Shown here: positions 23,889 through 32,562 of the stretch, in pieces
How positions within the stretch are numbered: the stretch's first letter is position 1
Layout of the letters: each line of letters starts with the position of its first letter
DNA from: CAZSMC01 sp964607755
GTDB taxonomy: Bacteria; Zhuqueibacterota; Zhuqueibacteria; Residuimicrobiales; Krinioviventaceae
DNA: 43,283 bases
Direction of reading: 5' to 3'
NCBI GenBank assembly: GCA_964607755.1
Contig: CAZSMC010000033.1
Location: 1 to 43,283 of the forward strand
Translations under genes and position numbers: made by a program
Notes under the pieces: generated by a model
What the model was told of the DNA's origin: nothing
Seen by the model: only the letters and a program-made list of their open reading frames with translations
Databases searched by the model: none

Positions 23889-25949
23889 TTATTCATTTAA
23901 AACAGATTTGATTAAAATTTCCATATCTAACAAAAGGCTGTAATTTTTCAGATAATACAAATGAAAACGTTCGCGGTCTTCTTTTGACAGATTATGATCT
24001 TTGTAAATTTGCTCCAACCCCGTGAGGCCGGGTTTTATGGACAGGCTGATTTTGTTGTCATTTGTGACAGAAGAAAAAGGATCCCTGCCAACAAGGCTCA
24101 TGTCACCCTGAAGGATACTAAAAAAAAGCGGCACGGTTCGCCAGCGGTTTGACTGAAAAGTTTTAATGATTGTCGTTTTCTTTTTTCTTGTCAACAGTTT
24201 ATGCTGTTGAAGCGGTACGCGACAAAGTCGCAGAACGAGATAAAGCGGCCCTACAATAACGAGTGATAAAAGAGCCAGAAAAAAATCAAACTGTCTTTTT
24301 AACATTGGATTAGCGCCAGTGTGCAGTTTATATTCCAGATCAACAAAAGGAATATCCTCAATGTAATCTGTCGTCGCTTTGCCGATCACCACATCGATAT
24401 TACTGGGGACCATTTTGAAATTGATTTGAGATTTTTGCGAATCTGCCATGGCTGACAGCATTTTATCGTACGGGAGACGGTCTGTGGAAAAAATCACGTC
24501 ATGGACTTTTTCGCGCCGGATAATTTCCGGCAGTTGTTCAAGAACGCCGACTACCGGTACATTTTCAATTTTAGATTGGGAAAATTCATTGCCGGTCAAA
24601 ACAACCCCGGTAATTGAATACATGCCGTTTATGTCTTTACGAAATTTGGAGATGATTTTCCGGGTTGTCGCTTTGTCGCCTACGATAATTGTTTGCCGGC
24701 GCAAAAGAGAATTGCGTATGGATTGCGGTAGCCAGGTGACGCCATTGTGCGCCATGTAATTTACAACAAACCGCCAGCCAGGAAGCAGCAATGTATTAAA
24801 GACACCGGCTAAAAGAACCACAGCTCTGGAGAATCCGTACTGGTTAAAGAAAAATGTCAGTGCGCTATTGATGACCAGTCCGACGAAAACAGCGATGAGG
24901 GCTTTGGGCACGGATAATCTGTTTTTGGCGTACAAACCCAAACTGGAAAAACAGAGCAGCCACACAAGACTGTAAACGATATGAACAATGAGAAATGGCG
25001 ACGATGGAAAATTCGGGTTGAAACGTATATAAATCGCTGCTGACAGCGAACCTGTCATGAAAAGGAAATCGATGAGCGGCCATATCAGTTTTTGAAATGC
25101 TGTAGAGATGAATGAAAAAGCAGCGCTGGCATAAATAGCAATGATAAGTATCCAGGAGGGCAGGACAGCGGTGCCTTTTTTGAAATGTTTTTGCACAAAT
25201 AGCCGCATCGCCTCATAGAAAAGCCGCCGCTGCTGAAAAGGACTCTTTTTAGAACTCTCGCCTTTAAAATGAATGATTTGAGTATACGGGACATAGTAAA
25301 TGCCAAATCCCTGCTCACGGATTCGATAGCACCAATCCAGGTCTTCACCATACATAAAAAATGACTCGTCCAATCCGCCTATCCGTTGCAACACCTTTCT
25401 GCGCACCATCATAAAAGAGCCGGAAATCGCTTCTACCTCGGAAACTTTATTTTCATCTAAAAACGTCAGATTATAGCGACCAAAGAGCCGGCTTTGGGGA
25501 AACAGCTTTGCCAGCCCGATTATTTTGGTAAACGCCACCCAGGGTGTCGGATAACTGCGACGGCACGCCAACTGCAATGATCCGTCAGGATTTAAGATTT
25601 TACAGCCAACGCAACCGGCACGGGGATGGTTTTCAAAGAACTCTAATAGCACAGAAAATGTATCTTCCTGTACAATCGTATCCGGATTGATGAGACAAAT
25701 GAAATCGCCCTGGCTTTGTTGAATCGCCTGGTTGTTAGCTCGTGCAAATCCAGCATTCCGGTCATTTGCGATGATCTTCACTGACGGAAACCTGTTTTTG
25801 ATGTATTGCACCGTTCCATCAGAAGAAGCGTTATCCACGACAATAATTTCGTAAGAAATATGCTTTGCCGCTTTTTGAAGAGAGATTAGCGCTTGTTCGA
25901 GGAACTCTCTGACATTGTAACTGACTATGATAATACCAAGTGTCATCAC
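23889..25949 (-). CDS. Fused GT2 glycosyltransferase / polyprenyl-phosphate sugar transferase-like protein
   Basis: 686 aa, membrane-associated. Residues 3-235 are a GT-A family 2 glycosyltransferase of the rhamnosyltransferase type: IIVSYNVREF, VVDNASSDGT, NPD at 88-90, and YGEDLDWCYRI. Residues 265-395 hold about five membrane helices. Residues 418-540 are the Rossmann-like domain common in polyprenyl glycosylphosphotransferases (RRQTIIVGDKATTRKII). Residues 549-686 resemble the bacterial sugar-transferase domain (LKRQFDFF, GDMSLVGRDP, KPGLTGLEQI, YYLKNYSLLLDMEIL) but are shortened: the catalytic Asp-Glu before the GDMSLVG motif is replaced by Arg604-Thr605 and the KFR(T/S)M motif is missing. 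Surface polysaccharide synthesis is likely. Confidence 0.8.
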   Translation of the reverse strand: MMTLGIIIVSYNVREFLEQALISLQKAAKHISYEIIVVDNASSDGTVQYIKNRFPSVKIIANDRNAGFARANNQAIQQSQGDFICLINPDTIVQEDTFSVLLEFFENHPRAGCVGCKILNPDGSLQLACRRSYPTPWVAFTKIIGLAKLFPQSRLFGRYNLTFLDENKVSEVEAISGSFMMVRRKVLQRIGGLDESFFMYGEDLDWCYRIREQGFGIYYVPYTQIIHFKGESSKKSPFQQRRLFYEAMRLFVQKHFKKGTAVLPSWILIIAIYASAAFSFISTAFQKLIWPLIDFLFMTGSLSAAIYIRFNPNFPSSPFLIVHIVYSLVWLLCFSSLGLYAKNRLSVPKALIAVFVGLVINSALTFFFNQYGFSRAVVLLAGVFNTLLLPGWRFVVNYMAHNGVTWLPQSIRNSLLRRQTIIVGDKATTRKIISKFRKDINGMYSITGVVLTGNEFSQSKIENVPVVGVLEQLPEIIRREKVHDVIFSTDRLPYDKMLSAMADSQKSQINFKMVPSNIDVVIGKATTDYIEDIPFVDLEYKLHTGANPMLKRQFDFFLALLSLVIVGPLYLVLRLCRVPLQQHKLLTRKKKTTIIKTFQSNRWRTVPLFFSILQGDMSLVGRDPFSSVTNDNKISLSIKPGLTGLEQIYKDHNLSKEDRERFHLYYLKNYSLLLDMEILIKSVLNE

Positions 25950-26129
25950 ACATTATCCGGATAAAACAATGTACAAAAACCTCTTTCCAGAATCAAACAA
26001 ATTATGAATCGTCTTCAGCCTGTTATTCTGATTGTTTTGTGTGAAATTTGTTCGAAAAGAATCGTGTATAATTTATCTATTTTTCCAAAGATTTGAATAT
26101 GAGAAGAATTTTTCAGAGAGTCAATATAT

Positions 26130-26162
26130 AAAAAAGCCGATATGGTTTTCATATCGGCTTTT
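26130..26162 (-). terminator. Intrinsic terminator of the tRNA-His/tRNA-Glu transcript
   Basis: 12-bp perfect stem AAAAGCCGATAT (26132-26143) / ATATCGGCTTTT (26151-26162), 7-nt loop, followed on the minus strand by six T. Confidence 0.9.
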
Positions 26163-26165
26163 CGG

Positions 26166-26237
26166 CATCCCGTAGGGGAGTCGAACCCCTGTTGCAGGAA
26201 TGAAAATCCTGAGTCCTAACCACTAGACGAACGGGAC
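26166..26237 (-). tRNA. tRNA-Glu (anticodon TTC)
   Basis: 72-nt cloverleaf on the minus strand beginning GTCCCGTTCGTCTAGTGGTT. The anticodon stem CAGGA/TCCTG encloses TTTTCAT, giving anticodon TTC. The T arm is AGGGG-TTCGACT-CCCCT. The acceptor stem has a G1-U72 wobble. Discriminator G; CCA is not encoded. Confidence 0.97.
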
Positions 26238-26255
26238 ATATTTTTTATTCTCGCG

Positions 26256-26330
26256 GGTGAGCGACGGGATTTGAACCCGCGACCGCCAGGGCCACAACCT
26301 GGAGCTCTAGCCTACTGAGCTACGCCCACC
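26256..26330 (-). tRNA. tRNA-His (anticodon GTG)
   Basis: 75 nt including the encoded G(-1) opposite discriminator C73, the identity feature of tRNA-His. Acceptor GTGGGCG/CGCTCAC, D arm GTAGCTCAGTAGGCTAGAGC, anticodon stem CCAGG/CCTGG around TTGTGGC, T arm CGGG-TTCAAAT-CCCG. CCA not encoded. Transcribed ahead of tRNA-Glu, 18 nt apart. Confidence 0.97.
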
Positions 26331-26364
26331 ATTTGTAAATTGAATGAAAAAACTAAAGTCTTTA

Positions 26365-26393
26365 AATATATTTATTTTTTAGTTGAAAGTCAA
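26365..26393 (-). promoter_or_regulatory. Promoter of the tRNA-His/tRNA-Glu operon
   Basis: Minus strand TTGACT (26393-26388), 17-bp spacer, TATATT (26370-26365), 35 nt upstream of the tRNA-His 5' end. The target duplication of mobile-element copy 1 begins 11 bp upstream of the -35 box. Confidence 0.7.
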
Positions 26394-26412
26394 GTTTAAA
26401 ATATGCGCAATA

Positions 26413-26571
26413 GAAATACCTCAGTTATAATTCCAACAATGGGTCACAAAACTTGGGAATAACACATTATAATTTCCAAATTTATAAAATGATACAACAT
26501 TGATGCAGAAAAGATTTGTGACCCATTGTTTAGTTTAGATAGAGCATATCAACCGATAACTGAGCTTATAC
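26413..26571. mobile_element. MITE copy 1 (159 bp)
   Basis: Non-coding element, 156/159 identical to 32563-32721 and without indels. It is flanked on both sides by the 8-bp target duplication GCGCAATA (26405-26412 and 26572-26579). Subterminal inverted repeats CTCAGTTAT (26420-26428) / ATAACTGAG (26556-26564), and a perfect 16-bp internal inverted repeat AACAATGGGTCACAAA (26435-26450) / TTTGTGACCCATTGTT (26515-26530). No open frame of note inside, so it must be moved in trans. Its right end supplies the last codon and stop of the DUF2809 gene. Confidence 0.93.
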
Positions 26572-26955
26572 GCGCAATAAAGCACATTTTCTTAATAAAA
26601 AATCGACTCCTATCGCCAGTAGAATACCGAATAAATAATATACCAAATCCAACGGATCAAAAGCAGAACCTAAAATGAAAACATAAGGTTCCGGCAAATC
26701 CCATGACCGTGGAAGTCCTGTGAGCTGAAAAGTTTCCACAGTTATGGCAATTATGGCGATAATACAGGCTTTTATCCATGGCGACGTTGATGGTAAAAGG
26801 ATACTTGTCCAAAAATACAAACACGCGACAATGAAAAAATCACCAAAGTAAGCATCAATATAATGGCCATGTGGACCGGAGTAGTATTTTGAGGCAAATG
26901 CTCCGGCTAAAAATAACAAGGAAAGTAAAAGAGCCCACAATCGATAGTTATGCAT
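26566..26955 (-). CDS. DUF2809-family membrane protein, 3' end altered by the MITE
   Basis: 129 aa with four to five membrane helices. Family pattern: FASKYYSGPHGHYIDAYFGD after the first helix, then GD..., VETFQLTGLPRSW and the closing GSAFDPLDLVYYLFGILLAIG. Function unknown for the family. The final Val and the TAA come from the inserted element; joining the flanking sequence without element and duplicate restores ...Leu-Leu-Arg-Ile-Phe-stop, so only the last residues changed and the protein is probably intact. It starts immediately after the K+ channel stop codon (no spacer), so both are on one transcript. Confidence 0.75.
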   Translation of the reverse strand: MHNYRLWALLLSLLFLAGAFASKYYSGPHGHYIDAYFGDFFIVACLYFWTSILLPSTSPWIKACIIAIIAITVETFQLTGLPRSWDLPEPYVFILGSAFDPLDLVYYLFGILLAIGVDFLLRKCALLRV

Positions 26956-28008
26956 TTATTTGACAATCTTGTGCAGTAATCTCATTTGTTCGTCGTTGCC
27001 AAGGGCAAGTATGATATCATCCGCTTCTAAAACTGTGTATCCGGGAGGATTGATAATCATCTGGCTATCTTTTTCTATGCCAATCACCAGGCCGCCGTTT
27101 GTGTACCATTTGATATACGATTCATCGAGCCGTTTCCCAACAAGATCGCTGGACTTTTGAATTTTCAGTTTCTCAATTTCCAGACCATAATCGTGGCCAA
27201 TTTGAAACATGTCTACAAATTCTATAATATGCGGTTGAACCAGATGAGACACCATACGGCGCGCTCCTATTTCAAAAGGGGAGACCACGGCCGAAGCTCC
27301 GACCCGCAGCAATTTTTTACGGGATGATTCGTCCGTGCCTCTGGCGATGATAGTAATATTCTCATTCAATGTGCGCGCAGAAAGGACAAGATAAACATTG
27401 GCCGAATCGTCCGAAATAGCGCTGATAAGACCTTTGGCGTTTTTTATTCCACCTTTGATTAAAATATCATCTTCCGAAGCATCGCCCACAGCAGCTAAAT
27501 ATCCCAGTGCAAGAGCTTCATCCATTTTGTCTTCATCTTTATCCAGAACAATGAACGGTTCGTTAACTTCACTCAAATAACTGCAGATGCTTCGGCCGAT
27601 TTTGCCGTAGCCACACACAATGATATGATTTTTTAAATTGGTAATTTCTTTTACCATTTTGCGACCTCGCAGCATATTTAACAGTTGTCCCTCGGTGATA
27701 AATGCGACAATATTTCCTATGGCATAGCCGCCAATGCCAATACCGCTAATTATCAGAAAGATGGTAAAGACGCGGCCTGTTTCGCTGAGGATATGAACTT
27801 CCCGGTAACCAACCGTGGCAATGGTAATAACGGTCATGTACAACGAGTCCATGAACCTCCAGCCTTCGATGATAAAATAGCCGGTCGTACCAACAAAGAT
27901 TACTAAAATGAGTAGCAGTCCGGCAAGAATAAAGCGGCGAAGCACCAGCGCATAATTGGGCGGTGATTTAGATAATTGCCGAATTTTTATTGGCGGTTTT
28001 GCTATCAT
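26956..28008 (-). CDS. K+ channel with C-terminal TrkA/RCK domains
   Basis: 350 aa. Two transmembrane helices (residues 25-45 and 80-105) flank a pore loop with filter TVGYRE (65-70), a K+-selective TVGY with Arg where TVGYGD channels have Gly. Residues 125-250 are a TrkA-N/RCK Rossmann domain (HIIVCGYGKIGRSIC, VLDKDEDK) and 265-350 a TrkA-C ligand domain. Ligand-gated K+ conductance in the inner membrane is expected. It starts 161 nt downstream of carB and shares a transcript with the DUF2809 gene. Confidence 0.88.
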   Translation of the reverse strand: MIAKPPIKIRQLSKSPPNYALVLRRFILAGLLLILVIFVGTTGYFIIEGWRFMDSLYMTVITIATVGYREVHILSETGRVFTIFLIISGIGIGGYAIGNIVAFITEGQLLNMLRGRKMVKEITNLKNHIIVCGYGKIGRSICSYLSEVNEPFIVLDKDEDKMDEALALGYLAAVGDASEDDILIKGGIKNAKGLISAISDDSANVYLVLSARTLNENITIIARGTDESSRKKLLRVGASAVVSPFEIGARRMVSHLVQPHIIEFVDMFQIGHDYGLEIEKLKIQKSSDLVGKRLDESYIKWYTNGGLVIGIEKDSQMIINPPGYTVLEADDIILALGNDEQMRLLHKIVK

Positions 28009-28132
28009 TGCACAACCCTGAAAAATCTCTGCAACCGGTTGAGCAAAAACACGTTTGTAAAAAGTTCAAAGTGCTTATATTTTCTGATAAAAGCGGACAT
28101 CAGGAGAGACACAAAAATTTAGAAATAATTAA

Positions 28133-28151
28133 CCGAATCTAAACCATTCGG
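28133..28151 (-). terminator. Weak hairpin after carB
   Basis: CCGAAT/ATTCGG, 6-bp stem and 7-nt loop, 18 nt beyond the carB stop, followed on the minus strand by TTAATTATTT. A plausible but weak terminator. Confidence 0.35.
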
Positions 28152-28169
28152 ACATTTTTATTTTCGCAA

Positions 28170-31100
28170 TCAAGAATGTTCTGCCCAGCTCTTGATTTGT
28201 AGATTGTTAACCGATTTCCGGTCAATGGCTTCGACAAACCGTTGCGCTAACTGAAGATTTGTCAGTAACGGTATGGCAAAATCAACTGCGCGGCGCCGGA
28301 TGATATAGTCGTTGGTTAGTTCTTCTTCCTGAAAATTTTTCGGGATATTGATGACCAAATCAATTTTGCCGTCTTCGAGATAATCAATCACATTTGGTTT
28401 CTCTTTGGACAGCGGCCAGTGAAGTTTCTGCACTTTAAAACCGTTGGATTGCATGAACGCAGCGGTTCCTTCTGTTGCAAAAAAGTTCATGCCCAATTTT
28501 TTCATGATGTGTGTACTTTTGAGAAAATCGGCTTTGTATTCGATTGGTCCCGTTGACAGCAGTACATTTTTAACTGGCAGCTTGTAACCGACAGAAAGCA
28601 GCGCTTTCAGAAACGCTTCTTCGAAATCATCGCCCAAACAAGCTACTTCTCCGGTCGATGCCATTTCTACACCGAGCGTAGGGTCTGCGCCTATGAGCCG
28701 GGTGAAGGAAAACTGTGGTGCTTTTACGCCGACATATTCCAGGTCGAACACAGAGCGGTCAATTTTTGCTACGTGATGACCCAAAATTACTCTTGTAGCA
28801 ATGTCAATAAAATTGACTTTGAAGATTTTCGAAACAAACGGGAAACTCCGTGAAGCACGCAAATTGCACTCAATGACTTTGACGTCGTTATCTTTGGCTA
28901 CAAATTGCATATTGAACGGACCGTTAATCCTGAGCGCCTGGGCAATTTGCCGGGCAATTTTTTTGACCCGCCGGGTGGTTTCGAGGTACGTGCGCTGCGG
29001 CGGCAACACCATAGTGGCGTCACCAGAGTGTACACCTGCATTTTCCACGTGTTCGCTGATGGCATAGACGAGCAATTCACCTTCCTGTGCCACAGCATCG
29101 ATTTCGATTTCCTTGGCATCTTCAATAAATTTGGAAATTACCACCGGATGATCTGAGGAAATATCAGAAGCTTTGGTTAGAAATTTTTTCAGCTCTTCGT
29201 CAGTTGACGCCACGCTCATGGCTGCGCCACTCAATACGTAGGAGGGACGGACAAGAACCGGATAACCTACAGACTGGGCAAATTCAATGGCGCCTTCCAC
29301 CGACTGCAATTCCGCCCATTTGGGCTGATCGACTTTGAGCTCGTCCAGTAACGCGGAAAATTTGTGCCGGTTCTCTGCATTGTCGATGTTTTTCGGCGAC
29401 GTGCCCAAAATATTGACACCTGCCTTGTCGAGACGCACGGCCAGGTTGTTAGGAATCTGCCCGCCCATTGACAGGATAACGCCGGCCGGTTTTTCCTTTT
29501 GATAAATGTCCAGAACGGTCTCGAAACTCAGTTCATCAAAATACAATTTATCGCATTCATCGTAATCTGTACTCACGGTTTCCGGATTATAGTTGACCAT
29601 AATAGTCTGGTAATTCAATGTATTGAGTGTCATCACCGAGTTTACGCAGCACCAGTCAAATTCTACAGAGCTGCCAATGCGGTAAGCACCGCCGCCGAGA
29701 ACCATCACGGAATTGCGTTCTAAAAATGACAAATCATCTTCAGAACCATTATAAGTGAGATAAAGATAGTTCGTTTGTGCCGGATATTCCGCAGCCAACG
29801 TATCGATCTGTTTGACACATGGCACCAGGCCATAGGCTTGCCGGAGTTCACGCACTTTTATCTCGTTTTGTTGCAGCGCTCTGGCGATCTGTTCGTCAGA
29901 GAAACCGTTTTGCTTGGCTTCGAGCAATAAATCCTGGTGACAGCGCTGCTCGCCAATTTGAGTGAGACGCTGCTCTATATCGACAATATTTTTTATTTTA
30001 TAGAGAAACCACTTGTCGATATACGAGAGATTGTGAATTTCATCGATGGATAATCCGGCTTTTAACGCCTCGGGCACGGCAAAAATGCGCATGTCTGTGG
30101 GTTCTGCCAGTTCTTTTTTGATATTTTGAACCTTGATCTGACGGTTGAGCACAAGACCGCTGGCGCCGATTTCCAGCATACGCAATCCTTTTTGCAGCGC
30201 TTCAGTGAATTTGCGGCCAATGGCCATGACTTCACCTACCGATTTCATGCCGGAACCAATGCGGTTGGATACCTGGCGGAATTTTTTCAGGTCCCAGCGC
30301 GGAATTTTCACCACTACATAATCCAGCGCCGGTTCAAAACTGGATTTTGTGACTTTGGTAATCGAATTGGGCACTTCGGTCAGGCTATAGCCAAGTGCCA
30401 GTTTTGCCGCAATGGCAGCCAGAGGATAGCCGGTGGCTTTGGATGCCAGTGCAGAACTCCTGGACAGGCGCGCATTAATCTCAATGACCCGGTAGTCATC
30501 GGTTTTCGGATCAAGCGCGTACTGGATATTACACTCGCCAACAATGCCGAGGTGCCGGACCGTGCGAATAGCAATTTCTCTGAGCTTGTGATATTCGTGA
30601 TTATTTAACGTTTGGCTGGGTGCGACAACAATACTCTCTCCGGTATGAATTCCCATTGGATCGAGATTTTCCATGTTACACACTGAAAGGCAATTATCAA
30701 ATTGATCGCGAACAATTTCATATTCGACTTCTTTCCAGCCAAGCAGATATTCTTCAACTAAAATTTGCTTGGTGTACGAAAGCGCTCTTTGCGCCACGTC
30801 TTTGACTTCTTTTTCATCTTGGCAGAGACCGGAACCCAATCCACCAAGAGCAAACGCAATTCGAATCATCACCGGATAGCCAATTTCGCTGGCACGTGAC
30901 AAAGCATCCTCGACCGTTTCCACAGCAAAACTTCGCGCTGTTTTTACGTTGACTTGTTTGAGTTTGTGGAGGAACAAATCCCGGTCCTCGGTGTTGCGGA
31001 TCGCTTCAACTGGAGTCCCCAGAACCTTGACGCCATACCGGGCCAGCACGCCGTTTTCTTCAAGGTCCATGCCGCAGTTCAAGGCGGTCTGGCCGCCAAA

Positions 31101-31361
31101 ACCGAGAAGAATACCGTCCGGTTTTTCTTTGTCTATGACCTGTTCCACAAAATAGGGCGTAACTGGCAGAAAATAGACCTGGTCTGCCAGATGATCAGAC
31201 GTTTGTATAGTTGCAATATTCGGATTAACCAGAACCGTGTAAACGCCCTCTTCTTTGAGTGCTTTAATAGCCTGACTTCCGGAATAATCGAATTCACCTG
31301 CTTCACCGATTTTCAATGCCGAACTTCCAAGGATTAATATTTTTTTCGGTTTATCGATCAT
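28170..31361 (-). CDS. carB: Carbamoyl-phosphate synthase large subunit
   Basis: 1063 aa with the two homologous ATP-grasp halves, oligomerisation domain between them and a C-terminal MGS-like allosteric domain. It makes carbamoyl phosphate for pyrimidines and arginine from bicarbonate and ammonia supplied by CarA. The N-terminus GSSALKIGEAGEFDYSGSQA and VNPNIATIQT follow the eukaryotic CAD pattern rather than the proteobacterial GSGPIVIGQ...NSNPATIMTD. The second half has LGGGAYRIGSSVEFDWCCV and VNYNPETVSTDYDECDKLYF. Start ATG overlaps the carA stop by 4 nt (ATGA). Confidence 0.96.
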   Translation of the reverse strand: MIDKPKKILILGSSALKIGEAGEFDYSGSQAIKALKEEGVYTVLVNPNIATIQTSDHLADQVYFLPVTPYFVEQVIDKEKPDGILLGFGGQTALNCGMDLEENGVLARYGVKVLGTPVEAIRNTEDRDLFLHKLKQVNVKTARSFAVETVEDALSRASEIGYPVMIRIAFALGGLGSGLCQDEKEVKDVAQRALSYTKQILVEEYLLGWKEVEYEIVRDQFDNCLSVCNMENLDPMGIHTGESIVVAPSQTLNNHEYHKLREIAIRTVRHLGIVGECNIQYALDPKTDDYRVIEINARLSRSSALASKATGYPLAAIAAKLALGYSLTEVPNSITKVTKSSFEPALDYVVVKIPRWDLKKFRQVSNRIGSGMKSVGEVMAIGRKFTEALQKGLRMLEIGASGLVLNRQIKVQNIKKELAEPTDMRIFAVPEALKAGLSIDEIHNLSYIDKWFLYKIKNIVDIEQRLTQIGEQRCHQDLLLEAKQNGFSDEQIARALQQNEIKVRELRQAYGLVPCVKQIDTLAAEYPAQTNYLYLTYNGSEDDLSFLERNSVMVLGGGAYRIGSSVEFDWCCVNSVMTLNTLNYQTIMVNYNPETVSTDYDECDKLYFDELSFETVLDIYQKEKPAGVILSMGGQIPNNLAVRLDKAGVNILGTSPKNIDNAENRHKFSALLDELKVDQPKWAELQSVEGAIEFAQSVGYPVLVRPSYVLSGAAMSVASTDEELKKFLTKASDISSDHPVVISKFIEDAKEIEIDAVAQEGELLVYAISEHVENAGVHSGDATMVLPPQRTYLETTRRVKKIARQIAQALRINGPFNMQFVAKDNDVKVIECNLRASRSFPFVSKIFKVNFIDIATRVILGHHVAKIDRSVFDLEYVGVKAPQFSFTRLIGADPTLGVEMASTGEVACLGDDFEEAFLKALLSVGYKLPVKNVLLSTGPIEYKADFLKSTHIMKKLGMNFFATEGTAAFMQSNGFKVQKLHWPLSKEKPNVIDYLEDGKIDLVINIPKNFQEEELTNDYIIRRRAVDFAIPLLTNLQLAQRFVEAIDRKSVNNLQIKSWAEHS

Positions 31362-32431
31362 TCAATCATCCTTTTAAAATCGTCAAATAAAAGTCCTGTA
31401 TCTACCGGGCCGGGGGCTGCTTCCGGGTGGAACTGGACGCTTTTGAACGGTTTTTCTTTATGCCGGATACCTTCGTTTGTACCGTCATTTGCATTGACAA
31501 ACCAGGGTTCCCAGCCCTGGGGCAAGCTGCGGCCATCAACGCAAAATCCATGGTTTTGCGATGTAATGTAACATCTTTTTGTCCCGACTTCCACTGATGG
31601 CTGATTTTGGCTGCGGTGGCCGAATTTCAGTTTGTACGTATCAGCTCCGGCCGCAAGGGCGAGAATCTGATTGCCCATGCAAATGCCAAAGACTGGTTTT
31701 TCACGCTCAATAACTTTTCTGACAATGTTAATTGTTTCCCGGTATATCTTGGGATCGCCGGGACCGTTGGATATCATGACACCGTCGTATTCTTCGCCGC
31801 TGAAATCGTAATTCCATGGTACGCGTTTTACCCGCACATCCCGGCGGGTTAAGCAGCGCACTATATTGTCTTTGGCACCGCAATCTACCAACACCACTTT
31901 ATGAGCGCCGCTGCCATATTCAACCGGTTCCTTGATGCTCACTTTTGCCACCAGATTCAATTTGTTTGGATCGAAGAAATCGAGTTTTTCGGTAAAAAAT
32001 ACCAGTCGGCCCAACATGGTGCCTTCCTCGCGGAGGCGCTTTGTCAGCATACGAGTGTCAATGTCGTATAAAGCCGGAACATCGTTTTCTAAAAGCCAGT
32101 CGGATAAACTTTTTGCCGCGCTCCAGTGGCTGTAATCAAATGAATAATCCGAGACAATGAGACCGGAAACCTGGATGCGCGATGATTCAAACCATTCTTC
32201 AAGCTGGTTCACCATATTCGATTTTGGGATACCGTAATTGCCGATAAGCGGATAGGTAAGCACCAGAATCTGGCCATAATAGGAAGGATCTGTCATGCTT
32301 TCCGGATAGCCTACCATGCTTGTATTGAAAACCACTTCACCAGCAACAGATTTTTGGGCGCCAAAAGAATATCCGGTAAAGACCGAACCATCTTCTAATT
32401 CCAGGCGCGCTTTTATTTTTTTATTCCGCAT
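31358..32431 (-). CDS. carA: Carbamoyl-phosphate synthase small (glutaminase) subunit
   Basis: 357 aa. The N-terminal CPSase domain has GEVVFNTSMVGYPESMTDPS. The class-I glutamine amidotransferase domain has the nucleophile Cys251 in FGICMGNQ and the His-Glu pair in VQFHPEAAPGP. The segment RCYITSQNHGFCVDGRSLP and NANDGTNEG again match the CAD-like branch, as does CarB. It is first of the carAB operon and divergent from the receiver gene; MITE copy 2 lies in the shared upstream region. A perfect palindrome GTTAC-GG-GTAAC (32460-32471) sits 29 nt before the start and could be an operator. Confidence 0.95.
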   Translation of the reverse strand: MRNKKIKARLELEDGSVFTGYSFGAQKSVAGEVVFNTSMVGYPESMTDPSYYGQILVLTYPLIGNYGIPKSNMVNQLEEWFESSRIQVSGLIVSDYSFDYSHWSAAKSLSDWLLENDVPALYDIDTRMLTKRLREEGTMLGRLVFFTEKLDFFDPNKLNLVAKVSIKEPVEYGSGAHKVVLVDCGAKDNIVRCLTRRDVRVKRVPWNYDFSGEEYDGVMISNGPGDPKIYRETINIVRKVIEREKPVFGICMGNQILALAAGADTYKLKFGHRSQNQPSVEVGTKRCYITSQNHGFCVDGRSLPQGWEPWFVNANDGTNEGIRHKEKPFKSVQFHPEAAPGPVDTGLLFDDFKRMIE

Positions 32432-32562
32432 AATAAATGAATAACCTTATCGATATTTTGTTACGGGTAACAGGACTAAAAGCCGATGTTAACAGGAATA
32501 ATTTCAGATATATCAATTTAACGATATAAAGATAAATTCACAACGATAAATTAACGTGCCCG

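Noticed and set aside
26413..26571. Reading the repeated 159-bp sequence as a riboswitch or regulatory RNA shared by two operons
   Set aside because: The different perfect 8-bp duplications at each copy and the lack of consistent orientation to downstream genes show transposition; a regulatory role can only be secondary.
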